DNA of 35,599 nucleotides from assembly GCA_028288125.1 (NCBI GenBank), contig JAQBOH010000026.1, forward strand, positions 1-35,599. The letters run 5' to 3'. The stretch comes from Mucilaginibacter sp. GTDB lineage: Bacteria > Bacteroidota > Bacteroidia > Sphingobacteriales > Sphingobacteriaceae. Of this stretch, positions 24,991 through 31,787 are shown piece after piece. Under the pieces are notes generated by a model, which was not told where the DNA came from, searched no databases, and saw only the letters and a list, made by a program, of their open reading frames with translations. Positions within the stretch are counted from its first letter, which is position 1, and each line of letters begins with the position of its first letter. Made by a program: the position numbers and the translations under genes.

Positions 24991-26227
24991 AAACAACAAA
25001 CAGCAGGAACTGATTCCCCATTTATTCCGCACCGAGTTCCGCAAAATAGCCGCCGTGCTCTGTAAAACCTTTGGTATGGAGCATATTGAAGCAGCCGAGG
25101 ATATTGCCGGCGAGACTTTTCTGTCGGCCCTGGAAACCTGGACCTATAAAGGCATACCCGCTAATCCAACTGCCTGGCTCTATACCGTCGCGAGGAACAA
25201 GGCTAAAAACTATATCAGCCGCGGCCGACTCTATTCGGGGAAAGTTACCGCGGAAATACAACATTCCATCCCGGCAAGTACGGAGATTGAAATCGACCTC
25301 TCCGACGAAAATATTACCGATAGCCAGCTGCAAATGTTGTTTGCCGTTTGTCACCCGTCTATTTCAACTGAATCGCAGATCGTATTGGCGCTGCGCATCC
25401 TCTGCGGGTTTGGCGTTGCCGAGATCGCGACGGCTTTTTTATCTAACAAAGAAACCATCAACAAAAGGCTTTTCAGGGCGAAGGAAAAATTACGGCTCGA
25501 AAAGGTGCAGCTTGAATTTCCGGGCGAAGTGGGAATCAATAGCAGGCTCGACACCGTGCTGACAACGCTGTACCTGCTGTTCAGCGAAGGTTATTATTCC
25601 GAAAGCCGCGACGCGGTGCTGCGTGAGGACCTTTGCCTCGAGGCTATGCGGCTCACATACCTGCTTATTGAAAACGAAACAACCAACCGGCCAAATGTGA
25701 ACGCCCTGTTTGCGTTAATGTGTTTTCATTCTTCGCGCTTTGAGGCACGGAAAGCAGAAAACGGCGGGCTTGTTTTATACCAAGACCAGGACGAAAAGCT
25801 TTGGAACATGGAACTTATCGCAAAAGGCGCCTATTATCTTAAGCAGGCCTCGCGGGGGCGTCTTTCAAAATATCAGCTGGAGGCAACCATTGCTTACTGG
25901 AACACGCAAAAAGAAGACACGACCGAAAAATGGGAAAATATTTTGCACCTCTACAACGTGCTCCTGCAGCTGAAATACTCACCCATAGCGGCGCTTAACC
26001 GTACGTATGCCCTGTCGAAGGTACGCGGTAAGCAGACGGCGATAACCGAGGCCGAAAAAATAAAACTAACGGATAATCATTTCTATTTTACCCTGCTGGG
26101 CGAGCTGTATACCGGCATCGACAACCAGAAGGCAAAGGAGCATTTTAAAAAAGCGCTGCTGCTTGCACGTACCATTACCGACAAGCAAACCATACAAAAG
26201 AAAATAGACGAAATTTTAACAGATTGA
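24986..26227 (+). CDS. ECF42-like RNA polymerase sigma factor with C-terminal extension
   Basis: Directs polymerase to alternative promoters. Seen: sigma region 2 (about 10-80, AAEDIAGETFLSALETW and NPTAWLYTVARNKAKNY), region 4 (about 120-175, GFGVAEIATAFLSNKETINKRLFRAKEKL), then some 230 residues with NALFALMCFHSSR, YQLEATIAYW and TPR-like helices, the extension typical of ECF42. No anti-sigma gene is near; in this group the C-terminal domain is thought to control activity. I take the ATG at 24986 (MQNNKQQEL); an in-frame ATG at 24884 would add 34 residues encoded by the repeat. 413 residues. Confidence 0.9.
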   Translation: MQNNKQQELIPHLFRTEFRKIAAVLCKTFGMEHIEAAEDIAGETFLSALETWTYKGIPANPTAWLYTVARNKAKNYISRGRLYSGKVTAEIQHSIPASTEIEIDLSDENITDSQLQMLFAVCHPSISTESQIVLALRILCGFGVAEIATAFLSNKETINKRLFRAKEKLRLEKVQLEFPGEVGINSRLDTVLTTLYLLFSEGYYSESRDAVLREDLCLEAMRLTYLLIENETTNRPNVNALFALMCFHSSRFEARKAENGGLVLYQDQDEKLWNMELIAKGAYYLKQASRGRLSKYQLEATIAYWNTQKEDTTEKWENILHLYNVLLQLKYSPIAALNRTYALSKVRGKQTAITEAEKIKLTDNHFYFTLLGELYTGIDNQKAKEHFKKALLLARTITDKQTIQKKIDEILTD

Positions 26228-26292
26228 CTATTTTTAATGCGATGAACAATAGGCACCAATGGCGGTATAACGTTTCGTTAAAATTGCAGGAA

Positions 26293-26643
26293 ATGGATAC
26301 CATCCTGTACCTGGAATTTATCCGCAAAACGGTAAGCTGCCTGCCCGAAGTAACCGAGAAACCATGTTACAGCACCCCGGGCTTTTATGTAGGCAAAAAG
26401 TTGTTCGCACGGATGAAGGAAGATGGCGAAACACTGGTGGTACAGTCATTTGAAAGAGAAAAATGGATAGAAAAGGATGCCAGTACTTTTTTTATTACCG
26501 ACCATTACCTGAACCATGATTATGTGCTCGCAGCACTCAAAGCCGTTCAGCCGGCTGATCTCGAAAAACTACTGCTAACGGCATGGTTCAACCGTGCATC
26601 GAACAAAATAAGGGGACTACGAAACCAACAAAAGTCAAAATGA
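26293..26643 (+). CDS. MmcQ/YjbR family protein
   Basis: A small DNA-binding-like fold family of unknown function. Seen: MDTILYLEFIRKTVSCLPEVTE at the expected beginning, then FYVGKKLFARMKED, FERE and the late LLLTAWFNRASNKIR, matching the family's W and R-rich end. I choose ATG 26293 because homologues start there; in-frame starts also exist at 26242 (ATG) and 26224 (TTG overlapping the sigma stop), and either would add 17-23 residues. It probably shares the sigma factor's transcript. Confidence 0.82.
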   Translation: MDTILYLEFIRKTVSCLPEVTEKPCYSTPGFYVGKKLFARMKEDGETLVVQSFEREKWIEKDASTFFITDHYLNHDYVLAALKAVQPADLEKLLLTAWFNRASNKIRGLRNQQKSK

Positions 26644-26693
26644 TCACATCAACCGAAAACGCCGAACACTATACCTGGGGCAACCATTGCGAC

Positions 26694-26742
26694 AGCAAAG
26701 TCCGGGTGAGTCAACTCTGCGAGCGGCATTAATGCCAATACA
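26694..26742 (+). repeat. Direct-repeat element (family E, copy 2)
   Basis: Matches 24942-24990 in the same orientation, 23 of 23 then 19 of 26 bases. The upstream hairpin of copy 1 is absent. The two copies bracket the sigma factor and MmcQ/YjbR genes. Confidence 0.75.
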
Positions 26743-26761
26743 CCGCCGCCATATCATTTTC

Positions 26762-27307
26762 CTACAGCAATTCCGACTTGATCTTTTCCGTAAATTCTTT
26801 GGCAAATTTATACAGCTTGGGCTGGATTACCGCCGCGCAGTACGGGTTGCCCGGGTTGTTGCTAAAATAATTCTGGTGGTAATTCTCAGCTTTGTAAAAC
26901 CTACCTGCCGGCGTAACCTCGGTAACAATGAGGTGGTCGAAAACCTTTTCATCGGTTAGTCTTTTTATCATCACTTCCGATTGTTCTTTTTGTTCCTGGG
27001 TGTGATAAAATATAACCGACCGGTATTGCGTGCCCACATCATTCCCCTGCCGATTTAATGTAGTTGGGTTGTGCGTTTTAAAAAATACCAGCAGCAGCTC
27101 GCCAAACGATAACTCGTCCGCATCATACTCCAGCTCTATTACTTCGGCATGACCGGTAGTACCGCTGCATACAGCCTCATAAGTCGGGTTTTCAGTGCGG
27201 CCACCCATATACCCCGAAGTAACTTTTTTAACGCCTTTTAGCGTTTCAAATATCGCCTCGGTGCACCAGAAGCAGCCGTTGCCCAATGTTATTTTTTGAA
27301 TGTTCAT
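26762..27307 (-). CDS. msrA: Peptide methionine (S)-S-oxide reductase
   Basis: Repairs oxidised methionine. Seen: the active-site motif GCFWCTE (catalytic first Cys) near residue 10, then VTSGYMGGRTENPTYEAVCSGTTGHAEVIE, YDADELSFGELL, FFKTHNPTTLNRQGNDVGTQYRS and YHQNYF. The start is ATG 27307 (MNIQKITLG, 181 residues); the longer frame to 27349 lacks support. Convergent with MmcQ/YjbR and divergent from the toxin-antitoxin operon. Confidence 0.96.
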   Translation of the reverse strand: MNIQKITLGNGCFWCTEAIFETLKGVKKVTSGYMGGRTENPTYEAVCSGTTGHAEVIELEYDADELSFGELLLVFFKTHNPTTLNRQGNDVGTQYRSVIFYHTQEQKEQSEVMIKRLTDEKVFDHLIVTEVTPAGRFYKAENYHQNYFSNNPGNPYCAAVIQPKLYKFAKEFTEKIKSELL

Positions 27308-27318
27308 ATATATACTAA

Positions 27319-27350
27319 CGAAAGTACGCTTAGTTTGGTTTAGATGCAAA
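27319..27350 (-). promoter_or_regulatory. Promoter of msrA
   Basis: On the minus strand TTTG (27347-27350), a 20-base spacer and TACTTTCG (27319-27326), one base from TAnnTTTG. It lies 11 bases before the ATG. Confidence 0.5.
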
Positions 27351-27384
27351 AATTCGACCCGAACACTACCGACAAAGAGTTTCC

Positions 27385-27415
27385 TTTTATATAAGGCGAA
27401 GTTCTCTTATATTTG
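27385..27415 (+). promoter_or_regulatory. Toxin-antitoxin promoter with overlapping palindrome
   Basis: TTTT (27385-27388), 19 bases, then TATATTTG (27408-27415), a full -7 match. ATATAAG (27389-27395) and CTTATAT (27406-27412) form an inverted repeat with a 10-base spacer that overlaps the promoter, where an autoregulating antitoxin would bind. Confidence 0.55.
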
Positions 27416-27481
27416 TGTTAGTGCAATTTATACCAATGTCCCTTTTAACATAAATGGGCATTTGCCGTTAAATAGAAAGAT

Positions 27482-27694
27482 ATGCTAGCTGTACACCCAC
27501 AATATATTAAAGACGCAAACGGTAAAAAATCGTTAGTGGTGCTTTCGGCTGAAGAATTTGATGCCATTATGGAGGAGCTGGAAGATATAGAAGATGTCAG
27601 GCTTTACGACGAAGCGATAAAGAATGATACCGGCGAGCGCATATCCATGGAAGATGCTTTTAGAATGCTTGAAGAAAAACGAAAAAATAAGTAG
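27482..27694 (+). CDS. Antitoxin, Phd/YefM- or RelB-like
   Basis: 70 residues, acidic in the C-terminal half. Seen: a beta-alpha N terminus (HPQYIKDANGKKSLVVLSAEEFDAIMEELED) of the Phd/YefM pattern, then a charged toxin-binding tail (ISMEDAFRMLEEKRKNK). It lies 3 bases ahead of a RelE-type toxin gene, the usual antitoxin-first order, with its own promoter and palindromic site. It should neutralise the toxin and repress the operon. Exact subfamily is uncertain. Confidence 0.82.
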   Translation: MLAVHPQYIKDANGKKSLVVLSAEEFDAIMEELEDIEDVRLYDEAIKNDTGERISMEDAFRMLEEKRKNK

Positions 27695-27697
27695 TAA

Positions 27698-27951
27698 ATG
27701 ACTTATTTTTTGAATTTTAGCAAACAGGCATTTAAAGCGTTAGAGAAAATTAACGAGCCTTATTTCTCCAATATCAAACAAGCTATTTACAATCTTCCTG
27801 ATAACCAAGACCACCAGGCTGCAAAAAACTAAAAGGCCGCGATAGCTACCGCATCAGGGTGGGTGATTACCGTATTATCTATAATATTTTTGATAAGGAG
27901 CTTATTGTAGACGTTATCGCGCTTGGGCATCGCAAAGATATTTATCAATAA
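27698..27951 (+). pseudogene. RelE/ParE-superfamily toxin, interrupted by a -1 frameshift
   Basis: A RelE-type mRNA interferase would be about 84 residues, and both halves are here. Frame one (27698-27832) reads MTYFLNFSKQAFKALEKINE and ends at TAA after AAKN. The next frame carries LKGRDSYRIRVGDYRIIYNI and then ALGHRKDIYQ, ending at 27949-27951, with the family's basic, Arg and Tyr core. The switch lies at A-AAA-AAC (27823-27829), directly followed by the stop TAA. This is a known type of -1 slippery heptamer in the correct phase, yet loss of one A from a run of seven would give the same sequence. I list it as a pseudogene; it may be a frameshifted functional gene or a homopolymer error. Confidence 0.75.
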
Positions 27952-28131
27952 AAGCTTCTAACTCTTTGAACGTCCAATCCTCAATAAGGTATTCCAGTAT
28001 TTATGTCCGGGATCCGATGGCTAAAAGTGTCTAAGTTTAACATAGTGAGTGTTAGAACAAAAAGGTTTTAATCCTTCGGCTTCACTACAACTAAGAATAA
28101 ATTCTCTAAATCTCTACTAATTTCAACAAAA

Positions 28132-28151
28132 AGCCTCCCCAAAGGAAGGCT
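28132..28151 (-). terminator. Intrinsic terminator of recA
   Basis: On the minus strand AGCCTTCC pairs with GGGAGGCT (one wobble) around TTTG and is followed by TTTTTG. It lies about 50 bases past the recA stop, beyond the family D repeats. Confidence 0.75.
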
Positions 28152-28159
28152 CTAAAAAT

Positions 28160-28193
28160 ATCGGTGAAATCAACCCCTCAAATCGGTGAAATC
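28160..28193. repeat. Two direct copies of ATCGGTGAAATC (family D, copy 1)
   Basis: Exact 12-base copies at 28160-28171 and 28182-28193, four bases from the recA stop. The same word and its complement make up the palindrome after uvrA (34722-34814). Confidence 0.75.
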
Positions 28194-28197
28194 CTAA

Positions 28198-29205
28198 TTA
28201 TACTTCCGCCAGGTGTTCACCCGTTACGGTTTCTTTGATTTTTCCTTCCAACTCATCCATTAGTTCGGGGTTATCCAGCAGCAATTGTTTAACCGCATCG
28301 CGGCCCTGGCCGAGGCGGGTTTCGCCATAGCTGAACCATGAGCCTGCTTTTTTGATGATGTTATGCTCCACCCCAAGGTCGATGATCTCCCCTGATTTCG
28401 AAATACCTTCGCCAAACATAATATCAAACTCGGCAATGCGGAACGGCGGCGCCACTTTGTTTTTAACGATCTTCACTTTTACCCGGTTACCCGAAACTTC
28501 TTCAGTATCCTTTATCTGCGATATGCGGCGCACATCTAAACGCACAGATGCGTAAAACTTCAGCGCGTTACCGCCGGTAGTGGTTTCGGGATTGCCGAAC
28601 ATGATTCCGATCTTCTCGCGTAGCTGGTTAATAAATATGCAGCAGCAGCCTGTTTTGCTGATGGTACCTGTAAGCTTACGCAATGCCTGCGACATTAAAC
28701 GCGCCTGCAAACCCATTTTTGAATCGCCCATTTCGCCTTCAATTTCAGCTTTGGGTACCAACGCGGCCACAGAGTCAATAACTAAAATATCAATAGCGCC
28801 CGAGCGGATCAGGTTATCGGCGATCTCAAGCGCCTGCTCACCGTTATCCGGCTGCGAAATCAGCAGGTTCTCTACGTCAACGCCCAGTTTTTTGGCATAA
28901 AAACGATCGAAGGCATGCTCCGCGTCAATAAAAGCGGCAATGCCCCCCATTTTTTGCGATTCGGCAATGGCATGGATAGCCAGCGTAGTTTTACCGGATG
29001 ATTCCGGGCCATATATTTCAATCACCCTTCCTTTCGGCAAACCGCCAACCCCTAAAGCGATATCCAGGCCGATGGAGCCTGTTGAGATCACTTCGGTAGC
29101 CTCGATAGCGGTATCACCGAGTTTCATGATCGTACCTTTTCCGTATGATTTTTCCAGCTTATCTAACGTTAGCTGCAATGCCTTTAATTTGTCTGCGCTG
29201 CTCAT
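28198..29205 (-). CDS. recA: RecA recombinase
   Basis: Forms filaments on single-stranded DNA for homologous recombination and SOS induction. Seen: Walker [12 protein letters not shown], Walker [13 protein letters not shown], loop 2 with [21 protein letters not shown], and the closing domain with an acidic end. 335 residues, ATG 29205. A full -7 element lies 18 bases upstream. I do not see a recognisable LexA box, so SOS control cannot be judged. Confidence 0.98.
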   Translation of the reverse strand: MSSADKLKALQLTLDKLEKSYGKGTIMKLGDTAIEATEVISTGSIGLDIALGVGGLPKGRVIEIYGPESSGKTTLAIHAIAESQKMGGIAAFIDAEHAFDRFYAKKLGVDVENLLISQPDNGEQALEIADNLIRSGAIDILVIDSVAALVPKAEIEGEMGDSKMGLQARLMSQALRKLTGTISKTGCCCIFINQLREKIGIMFGNPETTTGGNALKFYASVRLDVRRISQIKDTEEVSGNRVKVKIVKNKVAPPFRIAEFDIMFGEGISKSGEIIDLGVEHNIIKKAGSWFSYGETRLGQGRDAVKQLLLDNPELMDELEGKIKETVTGEHLAEV

Positions 29206-29222
29206 TTTTTAAATTTATGAAA

Positions 29223-29230
29223 CAAATATA
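29223..29230 (-). promoter_or_regulatory. -7 element of recA
   Basis: TATATTTG on the minus strand is a full match to TAnnTTTG, 17 bases before the ATG. No convincing -33 element stands at 19-20 bases. Confidence 0.45.
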
Positions 29231-29377
29231 AAATGTTTTATTTGCAAATACTAATATTTTTAGTAAATTATTTTTAAATGTGCGAGGAGCGAATAATAAG
29301 CGACGGGGTTGTTCGTCATTCCTCCTCCCGATGGTTTTATTGTGTTGTTCTAAAATTACTTAACCTAATCGTACCAA

Positions 29378-30139
29378 TCAAATATCTTTATCAACACTCC
29401 GCTTCTTAAGCTCCCGGCTAATTTTATTCAAAACATTCTTCTTTTTCATATCTTTCGCTTTTTTAATTTTTATCGCTTCGGCTTTTAGCAAAGCTGTTTC
29501 GGTGTTGTTACGTTCGTAATACCTGCAGAACCACGTCAGCGGACAAATTTCACACTTAGGCCTGCGGGCCACGCAAATGTACCGGCCATGCAGTATCAGC
29601 CAGTGATGCGCGATGCCAATCACATCTTTGGGCAGGTGCGCCATCAGTTGCTTTTCAACAGCCAGCGGCGTGCGGGCATTGCTGGTTAACCCTATGCGGT
29701 TGGCCACCCTGAAAACATGCGTATCTACCGCGATGGCCGGCGTGGCAAAAACCACGGATGCAATAACATTTGCTGTTTTGCGGCCTACGCCGGGGAGTTT
29801 TTGCAGGTTGTCCAAGCCCGCCGGTACCTCACCCTTAAAATCCTGAACCAGCATTTGCGCCATGCCCACCAAATGCTTCGCTTTATTATTCGGGTAGCTA
29901 ACGCTGCGGATGTAGTTAAAAACCTCATCAACGGTTGATGCGGCCAATGCCTGCGGTGTGGGGAAACGCTCAAATAAAGCTGGTGTTACCTGGTTGATCC
30001 GCTTATCGGTGCATTGCGCCGAAAGGATAACTGCTACCAGCAATTCGAACGGACTGCCATAATGCAGCTCGGTAACCGCGTTGGGCGAGTGTTTGGAAAA
30101 ATATTCTACAAAATGACGGTAGCGTTCTTTCTTATTCAT
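29378..30139 (-). CDS. nth: Endonuclease III
   Basis: A bifunctional base-excision DNA glycosylase for oxidised pyrimidines. Seen: helix-hairpin-helix LPGVGRKTANVIA with the catalytic Lys, catalytic Asp in VDTHVFRVANRIG, and the 4Fe-4S ligands CVARRPKCEICPLTWFC. The C terminus carries an extra Lys-rich tail of about 40 residues (MKKKNVLNKISRELKKR), possibly for DNA contact. The ATG at 30139 lies inside the last unit of the family B repeat (ATGAATAA), so the repeat supplies the start codon. Confidence 0.95.
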   Translation of the reverse strand: MNKKERYRHFVEYFSKHSPNAVTELHYGSPFELLVAVILSAQCTDKRINQVTPALFERFPTPQALAASTVDEVFNYIRSVSYPNNKAKHLVGMAQMLVQDFKGEVPAGLDNLQKLPGVGRKTANVIASVVFATPAIAVDTHVFRVANRIGLTSNARTPLAVEKQLMAHLPKDVIGIAHHWLILHGRYICVARRPKCEICPLTWFCRYYERNNTETALLKAEAIKIKKAKDMKKKNVLNKISRELKKRSVDKDI

Positions 30140-30313
30140 TAGTTCATTGGTTCATTGGTAATGCGCGGCGGATACATGTCAGCGAACTGTTGTGCAATAA
30201 TCCTCAATAATGCGGATATATTCAATATGCCATCAATAAATTGGCAATATGATCCATATAGTTATCCAACTATAACACCAATAAACGAATGAACCAGTGA
30301 ACCAATGAACTAA
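30139..30313. repeat. Inverted pair of 8-mer tandem arms (family B, copy 3)
   Basis: The 21-base left arm (30139-30159) and right arm (30293-30313) are complements at 20 of 21 bases, each made of ATGAACYA-type words. The left arm contains the nth start codon. The 130-base spacer shows nothing else I recognise. Confidence 0.8.
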
Positions 30314-30321
30314 AAAAGAAA

Positions 30322-30367
30322 GGTTCACAAACCATATCTGTTAAAAAACAAATATGACCTGTGAACC
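30322..30367. terminator. Hairpin downstream of the small unknown gene
   Basis: GGTTCACA (30322-30329) pairs with TGTGAACC (30360-30367) around a 30-base loop containing a six-A run, which reads as T on the minus strand. It lies 17 bases past the stop of the gene at 30384 and may end its transcript. Confidence 0.4.
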
Positions 30368-30383
30368 AGTTAAGTTAGTACTG

Positions 30384-30578
30384 TTAACGCAAGCTCTTCG
30401 AGTGATCGAGAATGTGGTGAAGGGTTTGAAGCTTGGGGGTTTTCTCCAAGAGATCCAGATCAGCGCGCAACGAATGATAAAACATCAGCTCGTCGCCTTC
30501 CAGATTCTCCTGCAGTTCTTCGTTCACTTTGGCCTGGTTAGTCAATACATTTACAGTCGTTGTAAAGGTTTCATCCAT
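30384..30578 (-). CDS. Small acidic conserved-type hypothetical protein
   Basis: I do not recognise it. 64 residues, acidic, predicted mostly helical (VNEELQENLEGDELMFYHSLRAD), no signal peptide or Cys. ATG 30578. It lies between two repeats downstream of an ECF sigma factor on the same strand. Length and context are compatible with a small regulator but nothing in the sequence shows this. Confidence 0.55.
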   Translation of the reverse strand: MDETFTTTVNVLTNQAKVNEELQENLEGDELMFYHSLRADLDLLEKTPKLQTLHHILDHSKSLR

Positions 30579-30667
30579 AAGCTTTTTAAAATTGAGTTTA
30601 TGAAATACTAACGACTGCTTAATCAGAATATTTTACGAAGATGAAAATTAAATGAAATTTTTATTTG

Positions 30668-30741
30668 AGTCAGTAAAGTCGGGAAAGTCCGAAAAGCCAA
30701 ATAGATACTCAATCTTTCGGACTTTCCCGACTTTACTGACT
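30668..30741. repeat. Perfect 27-bp inverted repeat of three 9-mers (family A, copy 2)
   Basis: The left arm (30668-30694) is three tandem 9-mers, AGTCAGTAA, AGTCGGGAA and AGTCCGAAA. The right arm (30715-30741) is its exact complement. It ends three bases before the stop of the ECF sigma gene. On that gene's strand a T/A-rich run follows, so it could also terminate transcription. Confidence 0.9.
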
Positions 30742-30744
30742 AAA

Positions 30745-31329
30745 TTAATTCTTCAAACTCATTTCCTTACTCTGCATCATTTTACGCAGGTTATTGAGGG
30801 CGTAACGCATGCGGCCTAGGGCGGTATTGATGCTGACATCGGTAATATCGGCAATTTCTTTAAAGCTCATATCCCCGAAATGGCGCATAATCAATACTTC
30901 CTTTTGTTCAGCAGGCAGTAAATGAATCAGCGATTTAAGGTCGCGGTAGGTTTGCTCGCGCACCATGCGGTCTTCGGTGCTCTCGTCATAATTGCCTAAA
31001 ACTTCAAAAATATCAAAGTCATCGCCATTGCTGATCATCGGCGCGCGTTTTTCGCGGCGGAAATGGTCGATCACCAGGTTATGCGCTATGCGGGCTACCC
31101 AGGGCAAAAACTTGCCTTCTTCGTTGTATTTACCGGCCTTTAACGTATTGATAACCTTTATAAAAGTATCCTGGAAGATATCCTCCGCAAGGTATTCATC
31201 TTTTACGAGCAAGTAAATGGAAGTGTAAATTTTTGATTGGTAACGGCGGATGAGCTCAACAAGCCCTGCTTCGTTACCCGAGATGTAAAGATGGATTAGA
31301 TCCTGATCACTCTTCAATTGAAAATCCAT
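30745..31329 (-). CDS. ECF-type RNA polymerase sigma factor
   Basis: Seen: region 2 (about 20-90, with YLAEDIFQDTFIKVI and LPWVARIAHNLVIDHFRR), a linker, and region 4 (about 135-185, LLPAEQKEVLIMRHFGDMSFKEIADITDVSINTALGRMRYAL). 194 residues, ATG 31329. No anti-sigma factor gene is adjacent, so its control and regulon cannot be told. It stands between a palindrome on its 3' side and a long AT-rich gap on its 5' side. Confidence 0.94.
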   Translation of the reverse strand: MDFQLKSDQDLIHLYISGNEAGLVELIRRYQSKIYTSIYLLVKDEYLAEDIFQDTFIKVINTLKAGKYNEEGKFLPWVARIAHNLVIDHFRREKRAPMISNGDDFDIFEVLGNYDESTEDRMVREQTYRDLKSLIHLLPAEQKEVLIMRHFGDMSFKEIADITDVSINTALGRMRYALNNLRKMMQSKEMSLKN

Positions 31330-31609
31330 AGAAAACTACTACTTAAATTATTTAATATTTTGTTCAGGTAGAGTTTTATCTATAGCGTTCTCTTTTAGGG
31401 TTAAGAAATTGTTATCCCAAATAAAACAAATTATCGGCAAAAAAACAAATCCTATTTTCAATATTAAGCGGCAGAATGTAGTAATTTAACATTTTTTAAC
31501 ATCTTTTTTCACAATAGTTAGACTGGCAAAACGTTGCCGGGTTTAATTGTCAGGTCAATGCAAAGTATTTATTAAAGCGCCGCTTAACTCCGTAAATTTC
31601 TTAAACTCA
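31330..31609. other. AT-rich gene-free stretch between divergent genes
   Basis: The region upstream of the ECF sigma gene and uvrA, which point apart. I find a candidate uvrA promoter just beyond it (31610) and nothing convincing for the sigma gene. Confidence 0.45.
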
Positions 31610-31641
31610 TTTGGATACGGCTAAAAATTTTAGGATTTTTG
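31610..31641 (+). promoter_or_regulatory. Candidate uvrA promoter
   Basis: TTTG (31610-31613), 20 bases, GATTTTTG (31634-31641), one base from TAnnTTTG. It would give a 145-base leader containing the family C palindrome. Confidence 0.4.
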
Positions 31642-31654
31642 CGGTTTGGGGGAA

Positions 31655-31783
31655 AGTCCATAATCCATGGTCGATAGTCCATGGCAGAACGGACACTTTC
31701 CTCTATAAACACCAGGCATTAAAAAAATAGTTGATGGTCGTAGCTTTTTTGCAGCTACTATGGACTATCGACCATGGACTATC
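31655..31783. repeat. Inverted pair of 7-mer tandem arms before uvrA (family C, copy 2)
   Basis: The left arm from 31655 is heptamers AGTCCAT, AATCCAT, GGTCGAT, AGTCCAT. Eighteen bases of it (31665-31682) are exactly complementary to 31760-31777. The right arm continues to 31783, four bases before the uvrA ATG. Confidence 0.85.
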
Positions 31784-31787
31784 AAAC

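Noticed and set aside
24942..26742. Composite transposon bounded by the direct repeats
   Set aside because: There is no transposase, no terminal inverted repeats and no target duplication; direct repeats alone do not support it.
26687..26959. 90-residue frame opening with QSPGEST, like the repeat before the sigma factor
   Set aside because: It is the repeat read in the same frame, then runs antisense through msrA. Changes between the two copies are not mainly synonymous.
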